Assembly: GCA_038239345.1 (NCBI GenBank)
Contig: JBBSEX010000041.1
Coordinates: forward strand, 1 to 24,377
DNA length: 24,377 bases
Origin: JBBSEX01 sp038239345
GTDB taxonomy: Bacteria > Acidobacteriota > Terriglobia > Bryobacterales > Bryobacteraceae
Direction of reading: 5' to 3'
A program made the position numbers and the translations under genes. Below the pieces are notes generated by a model. It saw only the letters and a program-made list of their open reading frames with translations, had not been told where the DNA came from and did no database searches. Shown piece by piece: positions 7,293-15,020 of the stretch. Position 1 is the stretch's first letter, and every line of letters begins with the position of its first letter.

Positions 7293-7592
7293 TTACGGCC
7301 GAACTTCAAATAGAATCGTATCGGAGTGCTGATGGCGCCATCGCCAGTACTCGGATTGCTCGTTGCGCTTCAAGCGGTTGATTTCCCGATATTCCTGCCC
7401 GCGTCGGTTATCTTCCCAATAACGCCGATAAGCGCGATTTTCATTGTCATTCCAGCGATGGTAGTCTTTTGCGTCCCGATCGTAATACCGTCTCCCGTGG
7501 TCGCGATTGTCGCGATCGTGGTCGTCGGCAATCGCCGCGATTGGCACCAGCAACGCTGCGCCAAGAACTAAGCCCGACAAAATCCGTTTCAT
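7293..7592 (-). CDS. Small secreted Asp/Arg/Tyr-rich protein
   Basis: 99 aa. It begins with a clear signal peptide (KRILSGLVLGAALLVPIAAIA, cut before DD). The mature part is strongly charged and aromatic (DHDRDNRDHGRRYYDRDAKD, then YHRWNDNENRAYRRYWED). A ribosome site GGGAG lies 6-7 nt before the ATG. Short exported proteins of this composition are common in Acidobacteriota and related soil bacteria but have no assigned function. There is no cysteine. The mixed-charge pattern suggests a flexible periplasmic or wall-associated polypeptide. Confidence 0.8.
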   Translation of the reverse strand: MKRILSGLVLGAALLVPIAAIADDHDRDNRDHGRRYYDRDAKDYHRWNDNENRAYRRYWEDNRRGQEYREINRLKRNEQSEYWRWRHQHSDTILFEVRP

Positions 7593-7711
7593 AATGGCTC
7601 CCGGCTATTAGAGGGCCGCCTCACACCAGGAGTTTCATGCTCAATTCGGGTGGCCCTTCTGCACGATGCTCATCGCCTTATAGTGTATGATTGCGATCTT
7701 AGGAGTTCACT

Positions 7712-8644
7712 GTGTCTAGCTATCCCCCGCCACCGCCCAATCAGCCGCCATATCCGGGACAGCCCCAATACCCGCCGCAGCAGGGCCCACCCCAGCAGGG
7801 TTACCCACCCCAGCAGGGTTACCCACCCCAGCAAGGCTACCCACCCCAGAAAGGCTACCCGCCACAACAAGGCTATCCGCCGCCGCAGCAGGGTTATCAA
7901 CCGGGTCCGCCGCAACCGCCCAGAAAGAAGAGCAACGCTCTGTGGTGGATTTTAGGGATTGTCCTGGGCTTTTTTGCTTTGGTGGTTATTGGTGTGGCTG
8001 GAGTCGGCTGGTATGCGATGCACAAGATCAAGGAAGCCGGGTTGGATCCTGATTTGTTGAAATCGAATCCCGTGATGGCCGCCGCTAAGCTAGCTGTCGC
8101 GGTCAATCCCGACCTTGAAGTGATGTCCAGTAACGAACGTACCGGGACGATTCAAGTCCGCGACAAGCAGAGCGGGAAAATCACGACAATGCGCTTCGAT
8201 TCGGACAAGAAGCAATTGGTTGTGATAGACGAAAACGGAAAGGAATCCACGTTTACCGCAAAGACCCAGGGCAACACTGGCAGCTTCGAAATGAAGACGC
8301 CGGAGGGCACGTTTAAGGCAGGCAATACGGATAAGACACCCCCTCCGTCCTGGGTCCCGATTTACCCTGGGTCTACCCAGGAAAGTTCGTTCGCCATGGA
8401 GGCTCCGGATGGCAGGAGCGACACATTTGTTTACGCTTCAAAGGACAGTGTTTCGGCAGTCTCGACGTTTTACCAAGACGCGCTAAAAAACAATGGACTG
8501 AACGTCAGCACCTCGGCCAAGGACGCATCCGGCGCGATGTACTCCGCTACCGACAGTGACAGCAAACGAACCGTAGTTGTAACGATCAGTTCGGATTCGA
8601 GCGGTACCAAGATCGCGCTGATGGCGGTGACGAAAACGAAGTAG
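7712..8644 (+). CDS. Single-pass membrane protein with PPQQGY repeat N-terminus
   Basis: 310 aa with a GTG start preceded by AGGAG at 7701-7705. Residues 1-70 are Pro/Gln/Tyr/Gly-rich with about seven YPPQQG-type repeats, then a basic patch (PRKKS) and one transmembrane helix (about 76-102, ALWWILGIVLGFFALVVIGV). The rest is an extracytoplasmic domain with VRDKQSGKITTMRFDSDKK, the motif SWVPIYPGSTQES and a final region (VSTFYQDALKNNGLNVSTS) resembling small beta/alpha modules of secreted hypotheticals. The basic patch before the helix favours a cytoplasmic repeat tail. Such tails can self-associate or bind SH3/WW-like partners; no function is known here. It is convergent with the next gene. 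Confidence 0.85.
   Translation: MSSYPPPPPNQPPYPGQPQYPPQQGPPQQGYPPQQGYPPQQGYPPQKGYPPQQGYPPPQQGYQPGPPQPPRKKSNALWWILGIVLGFFALVVIGVAGVGWYAMHKIKEAGLDPDLLKSNPVMAAAKLAVAVNPDLEVMSSNERTGTIQVRDKQSGKITTMRFDSDKKQLVVIDENGKESTFTAKTQGNTGSFEMKTPEGTFKAGNTDKTPPPSWVPIYPGSTQESSFAMEAPDGRSDTFVYASKDSVSAVSTFYQDALKNNGLNVSTSAKDASGAMYSATDSDSKRTVVVTISSDSSGTKIALMAVTKTK
7769..7897 (+). repeat. Degenerate 18-bp in-gene repeats encoding YPPQQG
   Basis: About six to seven units related to GGTTACCCACCCCAGCAG, slightly diverged towards the 3' end, encode a Tyr-Pro-Pro-Gln-Gln-Gly array in the N-terminal tail of the membrane protein. Near-identical units in the middle suggest recent slippage-type expansion. Confidence 0.8.
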
Positions 8645-8697
8645 CCGTGGTCGCGGCTGGTGGCAACGATGTTCGGCGCCATCCAGCCGCCTTTCGC

Positions 8698-9228
8698 CTA
8701 ATGGTTGGTTCGCGTCAGCGACGCTACGGCCTTCTCCACGTATTTATCGTACGTGCCTTTGGATGCTTCTTCATACTCGAAAAGTAATCCCAGCCAGATA
8801 TTTCCCGACAAAATTTCCTTCTCGTAGAAAATCTTCGTGCCGGCTTTGCCCGAAACTACGTACCCATTTACCAATTTCTTCTGCAGCGTTACTGATCCTC
8901 CAGGCTTATCGGCGCGGCGCTTCACGGACGCCGCCATCTTGTCGGCGATGCTTTCCTTGAGTACATTATTCTGTCCCCATACTGCCATTTTCGCCTTACC
9001 ATCAGCCGAATAAAACTCTCGTCCATCGCCATTGGTGGCTTCCTGCTGGGCCTCCAAAACACGCCACGCAAACTTCACGGTATACCCGAATCGAGCATTT
9101 GTATAAGACTTGAAGTCGGGATCGTCAGTGCGTGATATGGTCGGGTCGGCGGCCGGTTGTTGTCCAACAATTATCGGCGCAAGGGCCAGGGCAAGCGGCA
9201 GGAATCTGCGCAACATATTCATCACCAT
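8698..9228 (-). CDS. Secreted hypothetical protein
   Basis: About 176 aa from ATG 9228 (MVMNMLRRFLPLALALAPII). An ATG at 9222 or 9216 is also possible, and the frame is open to 9246. The signal peptide is followed by a Pro/Ala/Asp-rich stretch and a compact domain starting DFKSYTNARFGYTVKFAWRV, with GREFYSADGKAKMAVWGQN and, near the end, IWLGLLFEYEEASKGTYDKY. This pattern resembles exported stress-type hypotheticals in which an FGY-type segment starts a PsbP-like fold; that comparison is weak. No catalytic motif is visible. It is divergent from the HtrA cluster. Confidence 0.7.
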   Translation of the reverse strand: MVMNMLRRFLPLALALAPIIVGQQPAADPTISRTDDPDFKSYTNARFGYTVKFAWRVLEAQQEATNGDGREFYSADGKAKMAVWGQNNVLKESIADKMAASVKRRADKPGGSVTLQKKLVNGYVVSGKAGTKIFYEKEILSGNIWLGLLFEYEEASKGTYDKYVEKAVASLTRTNH

Positions 9229-9339
9229 CGATTCTCGCAGAAGCACGCTGGCCTTTGGTCTAGGCCCGGCCTAGCCGATCTTCCGATGCGCCGCGCGCCG
9301 TTGGAGCCGCATCCTGTTATCAGGAGTACAAAGTAATAC

Positions 9340-10254
9340 ATGGAAAACGTTCTCGTAGGATTGTCCGATGACCTTGCCACCGCGGTCGAGCGCGCTGGAC
9401 CGGCAATCGTCGCCGTGCATGCCCGTCCGCGAGTGTCTTCGAGCGGCGTACAGTGGCGTCCTGGCGTAATCGTAACGGCCGACCATACCATCCGCCGCGA
9501 TGACGAAATTCGGATCACGCTAGCCGATGGGCGCAAGGTTGCCGCCGAATTAGCGGGACGCGATCCCAGCACCGACATCGCGGTCCTTTCCGCACCCGAG
9601 CTATTAGACCCCGTCGTGGAATTCTCTACCGGAGAAGATCTGCGGCCCGGAGCCCTGGCGTTGACGCTTGGGCGGGGCGAAGAGACCGGCATCAGCGCGA
9701 CCATGGGCGTGATCAGCAGCGTTTCCGGGACTTGGCGCACATGGCGTGGCGGACGCATCGATCAATTTGTCCGCTTAGACGCCGCGCTCTATCCCGGGTC
9801 GTCGGGTGGCGCCGTCGTCGATGTTCGCGGGCGGATTCTTGGAATTGCGACGTCAGGCTTGTCGCGGACGGCGGCCATCTGCATTCCGGTCAGCACGGTT
9901 GATCGCGTAGTGAAAGAGCTCCTCGATAGTGGCCATATCCGCCGCGGCTGGTTGGGAGTCGGCTTGCAGCCCGTCGCCATCCCCGATCATTTGCGGCAGA
10001 AGTGGAATCGCGAAGAACGCTCCGCCATCATTGTCTTAAGCGTCGAACCCGGCAGCCCGGCGGATCACGCGGGGATTCTATTGGGCGATATTCTGCTCAC
10101 TCTCGACGGAAAGCCGTTGAGCGACGCGGGCGAAATTCAGAACGTCCTGACGGGGGATGCGATCGGCCAACAAGTGGAAGCTGTCATTATACGGGCGGGC
10201 GAGGTCACCAGCATCAAGATCGTTGTCGCCGAACGGCCGCGGAAGGGAGAATGA
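9340..10254 (+). CDS. HtrA-like trypsin-fold protease with PDZ domain, first of pair
   Basis: 304 aa. The trypsin-like domain carries His49 (VTADHT), Asp79 (DPSTDIAVL) and Ser155 (GSSGG, variant of GNSGG), so the catalytic triad is complete. A C-terminal PDZ domain follows (about 200-300), including RRGWLGVGLQPVAI and PGSPADHAGILLGDILLTLD. There is no signal peptide or membrane anchor, so unlike DegP or DegS it should stay in the cytoplasm. An AGGAG lies upstream but unusually far (about 13 nt) from the ATG. The stop is followed one base later by the start of a second HtrA-like gene. DegP-type proteases usually form trimers and bind C-terminal peptides through PDZ; the substrate here is unknown. 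Confidence 0.88.
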   Translation: MENVLVGLSDDLATAVERAGPAIVAVHARPRVSSSGVQWRPGVIVTADHTIRRDDEIRITLADGRKVAAELAGRDPSTDIAVLSAPELLDPVVEFSTGEDLRPGALALTLGRGEETGISATMGVISSVSGTWRTWRGGRIDQFVRLDAALYPGSSGGAVVDVRGRILGIATSGLSRTAAICIPVSTVDRVVKELLDSGHIRRGWLGVGLQPVAIPDHLRQKWNREERSAIIVLSVEPGSPADHAGILLGDILLTLDGKPLSDAGEIQNVLTGDAIGQQVEAVIIRAGEVTSIKIVVAERPRKGE

Positions 10255-10255
10255 G

Positions 10256-11131
10256 ATGGGATTCGGCGAGATCGGTGAACAATTACGCCGCTCCACGGTT
10301 CAGATTCGAGCGAGCGGCGCGCGCAATGAGGGCAGCGGATCGGGAATAATCTGGGAAAGCGATGGCCTAATCCTGACGAACAATCACGTAGCACAAAGCG
10401 ATGCGGTGGAAGTGGAATTGTGGGACGGCCGCAAGTTTCCCGGTGAGGTGAAAACCCGCGATCGGCGGCGCGACCTGGCTGCGATTCGAATCTCCCGGCC
10501 TGGTCTTATAGCAGTAACAATCGGCGACTCCAGCAGACTCCGCGTAGGGGAACTGGTCGTCGCCGTCGGCAATCCGCTGGGGTTTGTCGGCGCGCTCACC
10601 ACCGTCATTATCCACTCCGTCGGCCCGCTGCAAGGCTTCGGCCGGCAAGATTGGGTGAAGGCCGATATTCGTTTAGCCCCAGGCAATAGCGGCGGGCCAT
10701 TAGCCGATGTCCACGGGCAAGTAATCGGCATCAATACGATGATTGCCGGCGTTCGACATCCATTTGTACTAGGCAAGTCGGGCGTTGGCCTCGCCGTTCC
10801 CAGCAATGCGGTTTCGAAGTTCCTCAGCGGCGGCAGTTCTGGCGCGTCGCTTGGCATAGTGGTCCGTCCGGTACGCTTGCCCGGCTCAAAGACCATCGGC
10901 CTGTTGGTTCTTGAAATCGTTCGCGGAGGAGCGGCCGAAGCGGCATCCTTGTTATTGGGGGATGTGCTGACGGCAGTCAATGGACAGCCTTTCCGGTCAT
11001 CCGAAGAGCTGAGCGACGCTTTGGATCAGCCGTCGAACGCATCCATCACGCTGCGCTTTCGACGCGGCGATCGTAAGGCGGATAGAGAAGTCACAGTATC
11101 GCTTGCGGCGCGAAAAGCGGAGGCGGCTTGA
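10256..11131 (+). CDS. HtrA-like trypsin-fold protease with PDZ domain, second of pair
   Basis: About 291 aa from ATG 10256, preceded by AAGGGAGA inside the end of the first protease gene. The frame is open further upstream to 10157, but that part overlaps the first gene. The triad is His44 (TNNHVAQ), Asp73 (RRDLAAIRI) and Ser145 (PGNSGGPL). This copy keeps the classic GNSGG and VAVGNPLG motifs. A PDZ domain ends the protein (GGAAEAASLLLGDVLTAVNG). As in its neighbour there is no export signal. The pair has diverged in sequence and may form a mixed oligomer; that is inference. The gene for a LuxR-type regulator begins 23 bp downstream. Confidence 0.88.
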   Translation: MGFGEIGEQLRRSTVQIRASGARNEGSGSGIIWESDGLILTNNHVAQSDAVEVELWDGRKFPGEVKTRDRRRDLAAIRISRPGLIAVTIGDSSRLRVGELVVAVGNPLGFVGALTTVIIHSVGPLQGFGRQDWVKADIRLAPGNSGGPLADVHGQVIGINTMIAGVRHPFVLGKSGVGLAVPSNAVSKFLSGGSSGASLGIVVRPVRLPGSKTIGLLVLEIVRGGAAEAASLLLGDVLTAVNGQPFRSSEELSDALDQPSNASITLRFRRGDRKADREVTVSLAARKAEAA

Positions 11132-11153
11132 TATTGGGCCGGGCTATCCGCGG

Positions 11154-11750
11154 ATGATCCGTGTAGCGATTGTGGCTTCTTCCGCGATAGTGCGCGCGGG
11201 TCTGGAATCAATGGCTCTGTCCGGTGGCGGCGTTGAGATTGTTACCAGCGCCGCCACCTTGGCCGACGTCCATGCCGACGTCGCCCTGGTCCAATCCGAA
11301 GAAGTTCCCGACCTTACCGGCTGGCCTCCCACCATTCTTTTAGTGGACCCGGCCGGCACCGCCTCCATTCTCGAATTGCTTCGATCTGGCGCTCGCGCCG
11401 TGCTCCCCGCGCAGGCGAATGCCAACGAAATCTCAGGCGCTCTACTGGCGATCGCCGCCGGTCTGATCGTGATTCACCCCCATGATCTGGAGGACGTGTT
11501 TCCAGCTACCCAGCGGGCGGTCGATTCCGGCGTTCTCGATTCCGCGCGGCTCGATTCACTCAGTCCCCGTGAGGTTGAGGTTCTCGGGATGATCGCCGAA
11601 GGTCTCAGTAATAAAACCATCGCCTGGCAGATGCAGATTTCCGAACACACGGTGAAGTTTCATGTTGGCTCCATCATGACGAAGCTGAACGCCGGTAGCC
11701 GGACGGAAGCCGTTACGCGTGGATTGCGGCAGGGGCTGATTTACTTATAA
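11154..11750 (+). CDS. NarL/LuxR-type regulator with degenerate receiver domain
   Basis: About 198 aa from ATG 11154. The C-terminal helix-turn-helix is canonical LuxR/NarL: SLSPREVEVLGMIAEGLSNK, then TIAWQMQISEHTVKFHVGSI. The N-terminal part has the outline of a receiver domain (IRVAIVASSAIVRAGLESM at the start, ADVALVQ where beta-3 should end, GARAVLPAQ for the KP region). The acidic pair after beta-1 is replaced by ASS, the phospho-accepting Asp by Gln and the conserved Lys by Gln. It therefore looks like a phosphorylation-independent pseudo-receiver. It follows two HtrA genes and precedes wrbA by 10 bp, all on one strand, so it may regulate or be regulated with them. The start has no strong ribosome site. 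Confidence 0.85.
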   Translation: MIRVAIVASSAIVRAGLESMALSGGGVEIVTSAATLADVHADVALVQSEEVPDLTGWPPTILLVDPAGTASILELLRSGARAVLPAQANANEISGALLAIAAGLIVIHPHDLEDVFPATQRAVDSGVLDSARLDSLSPREVEVLGMIAEGLSNKTIAWQMQISEHTVKFHVGSIMTKLNAGSRTEAVTRGLRQGLIYL

Positions 11751-11760
11751 ACTGGCGGGC

Positions 11761-12375
11761 ATGAAAGTACTCGTCGTGTACTACAGCCTTTATGGACATG
11801 TGCTGAAGATGGCGCAGGCCGTCGCCAATGGCGCGCAGCAAGTGGAAGGCGCGGAGGTGTTGTTGCGCCGCGTGGAAGAATTCGATGTCGTCAAGCAAGC
11901 TATCGCCGGCAACGAATTCATGACCCAAATCGCGGACCTGCAGAAGGACATCCCCATTGTGTCGCTGGATGAGTTGCGCGACGCCGACGCAATTCTATTC
12001 GGGTCGCCGACACGCTACGGCAACATGGCGGCGCAGATGAAGCAGTTGTTCGATTCCACTGGGGCACTATGGGCGAAGGGAGAATTGGAGGGGAAAGTCG
12101 CGGGCGTTTTCACTTCAACGGCGTCGACGCATGGGGGCCAGGAAACGACTCTCTACACGATGATGCCGCCACTATTCCATTTCGGAATGATCGTAATCGG
12201 CGTCCCTTACTCGACACCGGGAATGCTCCACACCGATAACCGCGGAGGCACGCCCTATGGAGCGTCGACGATAGCCGGAGGACGCGGCGAATTGTCGCCC
12301 GCCCCGGAAGACCTCACCATCGCCGAAGCCCTGGGACGCAGAGCGGCACAAATAGCAAAAAAATTGAAGTCGTAA
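11761..12375 (+). CDS. wrbA: NAD(P)H:quinone oxidoreductase, WrbA family
   Basis: 204 aa, the usual WrbA length. The FMN-binding loop follows VVYYSLYGHVLKMAQAV; other flavodoxin-fold landmarks are GSPTRYGNMAAQMKQLFD and the WrbA-specific FTSTASTHGGQETT. These enzymes reduce quinones by two electrons, avoiding semiquinone and superoxide. The gene begins 10 bp after the pseudo-receiver regulator and is followed by a terminator-like hairpin, so it appears to be the last gene of the HtrA-HtrA-regulator cluster. The RTP-like GGC loop is glycine-rich (NRGGTPYGASTIAGGRGELS), as in typical members. Confidence 0.93.
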   Translation: MKVLVVYYSLYGHVLKMAQAVANGAQQVEGAEVLLRRVEEFDVVKQAIAGNEFMTQIADLQKDIPIVSLDELRDADAILFGSPTRYGNMAAQMKQLFDSTGALWAKGELEGKVAGVFTSTASTHGGQETTLYTMMPPLFHFGMIVIGVPYSTPGMLHTDNRGGTPYGASTIAGGRGELSPAPEDLTIAEALGRRAAQIAKKLKS

Positions 12376-12398
12376 TGTTGCGCTGGAATTGTAATTGC

Positions 12399-12428
12399 GG
12401 GCCGCTCCGTGAAGAGCGACCCGGTTTT
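12399..12428 (+). terminator. Terminator-like hairpin after wrbA
   Basis: GGGCCGCTC (12399-12407) and GAGCGACCC (12414-12422) pair with one mismatch around a 6-nt loop, and the next bases are GGTTTT. This is a plausible rho-independent terminator for the cluster ending in wrbA. The T-run is short. Confidence 0.6.
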
Positions 12429-12431
12429 GAT

Positions 12432-13046
12432 CTAACTGCCCGCTGCTATTTCCCACCAGACATTCGGCCCAAATGGCCCTTGATTCACGTGTAGGTGGAA
12501 GGTTCCGCGGTTGTCGATGAATTGGTCGCCGTTTACATAGTTGCCCACGCCGGGCACGTTGTAATAGATGTTCCCGATAGAGCAGGCGCCCACGGGATTC
12601 GTAATGTGTGGAGGCGCTGCCGGTGGCGCCGCTGGAGGATTGAATGCCGGATAGACCGCCGGATCAATGGATACTTTGATCGAGCCCGCCGGCGGATTTT
12701 GCGGATCGTAGGTATCGATTCCAGGCATGTTGATTCCGGGAATGATGCGCGGAATGGGCTGCAATAAGCTCGGATACCAGGTCCACCCTTGCTGTTCGCG
12801 ACGGTGCATCACGTCAAAGGGTCCCCAGCCAAATGCCATAACTTCCGTATCGATAACATAGCCCTGCCGTGCGAGTTGAGCGGCCAAATCTTCGCGGGCC
12901 ATTCGCTCGGTCAGGTCCGATGTGGTCATCGAATTGAGCTTCTGCACCGGCGTCGGCTGCGCGGCCCAGTAGATTGCATCGAATTGCGCCGGAGTCACGT
13001 TAAACCCCGGTGCGGGCGGCAGCGTCGGCATCGGCGGCGGCGCCAT
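12432..13046 (-). CDS. Hypothetical Pro-rich protein, overlapping the upstream gene
   Basis: 204 aa in the frame starting ATG 13046 (ATG 13031 is also possible). The first 15 residues are Pro/Met-rich (MAPPPMPTLPPAPG). A helical part follows (VTPAQFDAIYWAAQPTPVQK), then a Trp/Pro-rich stretch (EQQGWTWYPSLLQPIPRIIP), a Pro/Ala hinge (FNPPAAPPAAPPHIT) and a Tyr/Gly/Asn-rich end (IYYNVPGVGNYVNGDQFIDN). I do not recognise the family and see no signal peptide. Its start lies 47 bp inside the preceding gene in another frame and has no obvious ribosome site. A single protein split by a frameshift is therefore a real alternative. Confidence 0.55.
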   Translation of the reverse strand: MAPPPMPTLPPAPGFNVTPAQFDAIYWAAQPTPVQKLNSMTTSDLTERMAREDLAAQLARQGYVIDTEVMAFGWGPFDVMHRREQQGWTWYPSLLQPIPRIIPGINMPGIDTYDPQNPPAGSIKVSIDPAVYPAFNPPAAPPAAPPHITNPVGACSIGNIYYNVPGVGNYVNGDQFIDNRGTFHLHVNQGPFGPNVWWEIAAGS

Positions 13047-13368
13047 ATAGATCGTTTACCGGTAGGATCGCGATTTTCTTGACGTAGGCCAAAGCGCCGG
13101 ATACGCCATTGGCGGCGAACTCGTTTGCCAGTAGTTCGGCCAGAAAAGTCGCGCCATAGCCCTGCACGGCGAATTGCCCCGGTTGGCCGCCTTGGCCGGG
13201 AAGCATTCCGGAAACACTACCAGGAGTGTTCCATTTCGTGTGGAAATTGGCCGCCAGTTCCGGATCGGTCTGTTGGATTCCAGGCGGCACCCAGCCGGAT
13301 CCCTGAAAAGAAAAACCAGCCTGCGTAAGGTCAGACTGCAATGCATAAAACTCAGTGAAGTTCATCAT
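13000..13368 (-). CDS. Hypothetical protein with Gly/Gln-rich middle
   Basis: 122 aa from ATG 13368, with AGGAG about 9 nt upstream, a good initiation region. The sequence starts NFTEFYALQSDLTQAGFSFQ, has WVPPGIQQTDPELAANFHTK, then a Gly/Gln/Pro-rich stretch (GMLPGQGGQPGQF). It ends with a helix (ATFLAELLANEFAANGVSG) and an Ala/Asp-rich tail that reads out of frame into the next gene. No known domain is recognised. The last 15 or so residues look like frame-shadow composition, so the natural end may be earlier or the two genes may be one protein broken by a frameshift near 13040-13060. Confidence 0.55.
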   Translation of the reverse strand: MMNFTEFYALQSDLTQAGFSFQGSGWVPPGIQQTDPELAANFHTKWNTPGSVSGMLPGQGGQPGQFAVQGYGATFLAELLANEFAANGVSGALAYVKKIAILPVNDLYGAAADADAAARTGV

Positions 13369-13561
13369 CGGTTAAGGCTCCTATTTGGTCGTCGATTCCA
13401 GAAATTCGGGGTCGCCGCGGCATGCGGTTATCAGGAATTTCACGGTCGTACTTCTTGTTTAATTGTCGGGCGCCTGTTGCTACTAACCGGCACCCGCGCT
13501 TGTAACTGTAGGAGATTCCAGACGAAATACTTCGGCTAAGTTTGTGACCGCGTGCAGCAAC

Positions 13562-14812
13562 CTAAATCGAATCCAACGCCTGCTCAAAGTCGGCTAGCAG
13601 ATCGCGCCAGTCTTCAATTCCCACCGACACTCGCACCAAGCCGTCACCGACGCCGGCCTGGGCAAATTCTTCATCCGTGAAGCCGGAGTGCGTCGTTGTT
13701 TTGGGATGGCACACCAGCGTCTCCACTCCCCCTAACGACACCGCATTACGGGCGATCCGCAACGATCGCAGAAATTCGAATGCCGCCGTTTTTCCGCCCT
13801 TCAAATCCAGTGAGAACATCGCCCCAGGGAAGTCGCATTGGGCGTCGAAGATCCGTTTCTGCTCCGGCGCTTCAAACAAAGTCGGGTAGACGATCTTGGC
13901 CACTTTGCGATGTCCGTGCAGCGCTTCAGCAATGTGTTGCGCGTTCTTACTCGCGCGATTCATACGCAGCCCAACCGTCGGAAGACGTCCGTCCAGCATC
14001 CAGCATTCATCGGGCTGTAATATATTGCCGAATAAACTGCGCTTACTGCGGATTTTCTTCACCACCAGCGGATCTTTAGCCAGCAAAATTCCGCCAATCA
14101 TATCGCTCAGGCCCGACAGATATTTTGTGGCCGAATACAGTACAACATCGGCCCCCAAAGCCAGCGGATGCTGGAACGCCGGCCCCAGCAGAGTGTTATC
14201 CACCATCACCAGCGGTTTGTAGCCTGGCCCCTCGATTCCGACGGTCGCGTCGCAGGCCCGCCGAATGTCGGTCATGATCAGCGTAGGGTTAGCCGGCGTT
14301 TCCAGCAGGACGATGCCGAGATTCACGGCCGAGCGAATCGCCGAATCCAGTTTCTCGCTATTTCCAGCCGGAACGGCAACGCCAATAATGCCGAACATTG
14401 ACAGAAAATCCTGAATAAAATGCTGCGTACCGCCATAAATCGGGATAGTATAAACCACCGTCTGCCCGGGGCGAAGGTAGGTTAACATCGCCGTCATGAT
14501 CGCCGCCATGCCGGAATTGAAGGCTAGCGCGCAGGTTGCTCCGGCCTCCAGGGGAACAATATGGTCTTCCAAAATTTGGGCGTTCGGATGGTTAAACCGC
14601 GCATACACCAAGTCGATTTGTTCGTCCTCAACCGCCGCGTGCCCTCGTCCGCCCATGATGTCGAAGGCCCGTTCCGCCGCCTCCGGACTTGAGAACACAT
14701 AAGTAGAACTGCGGAACACAGCCGGACGGGCGGACCCCACCGATAGACTTGGATCGAACCCGCGAGTAAGAACTTCCGTGCGCGGCCGGAGAATAGCTTT
14801 TGTATCGGACAT
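13562..14812 (-). CDS. Cys/Met-metabolism PLP enzyme (methionine gamma-lyase / cystathionine synthase-like)
   Basis: 416 aa. Fold-type I PLP enzyme of the gamma-family: Tyr70/Arg72 (VYARFNHP, phosphate-binding from the partner subunit), SGMAAI (100-105), ETPANPT (171-177), Asp205 (VMVDNTLLGP) and the PLP lysine Lys230 in LYSATKYLSG. The C-terminal part has SLGGVETLVCHPKTTTHSGF, the substrate-binding Arg region near LVRVSVGIED. Such enzymes cleave or build C-S bonds in methionine, cystathionine or homocysteine; the sequence does not decide which. An AGGGAG ribosome site precedes the ATG at 14812. The gene is divergent from a MerR-like HTH gene, with a perfect inverted repeat between them. Confidence 0.9.
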   Translation of the reverse strand: MSDTKAILRPRTEVLTRGFDPSLSVGSARPAVFRSSTYVFSSPEAAERAFDIMGGRGHAAVEDEQIDLVYARFNHPNAQILEDHIVPLEAGATCALAFNSGMAAIMTAMLTYLRPGQTVVYTIPIYGGTQHFIQDFLSMFGIIGVAVPAGNSEKLDSAIRSAVNLGIVLLETPANPTLIMTDIRRACDATVGIEGPGYKPLVMVDNTLLGPAFQHPLALGADVVLYSATKYLSGLSDMIGGILLAKDPLVVKKIRSKRSLFGNILQPDECWMLDGRLPTVGLRMNRASKNAQHIAEALHGHRKVAKIVYPTLFEAPEQKRIFDAQCDFPGAMFSLDLKGGKTAAFEFLRSLRIARNAVSLGGVETLVCHPKTTTHSGFTDEEFAQAGVGDGLVRVSVGIEDWRDLLADFEQALDSI

Positions 14813-14876
14813 GGATTGCTCCCTATTTCGAGTTTAACGCTTCCACCCGGAAATTCGACCTTAGTATTGAAACGTT

Positions 14877-14916
14877 GACGCTTTTTACATCACATTACTA
14901 GGCTGGAAAAAGCGTC
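14877..14916. promoter_or_regulatory. Perfect 10-bp inverted repeat, candidate operator
   Basis: GACGCTTTTT (14877-14886) and AAAAAGCGTC (14907-14916) are exact reverse complements with 20 bp between them. A -35-like TTGACG (14875-14880) falls in the left arm and a weak -10-like TACTAG (14896-14901) lies between the arms. The site sits in the 200-bp gap between the PLP-enzyme gene and the HTH gene. A dimeric regulator site or a transcript hairpin both fit. Confidence 0.45.
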
Positions 14917-15020
14917 GTATGAGCGAAATTCAACCGTCAACTAGGGATTCTAGCGTATGGGCCGGCAGCGGCCTGCGACATAGAATGAAAATGGGTTCGT
15001 TTCGCAAAAGGGGCAATGTG

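Noticed and set aside
9222..9758. Minus-strand frame of 178 aa opposite the first HtrA gene
   Set aside because: It is antisense to a gene with a complete catalytic triad; its composition is that of a shadow frame.
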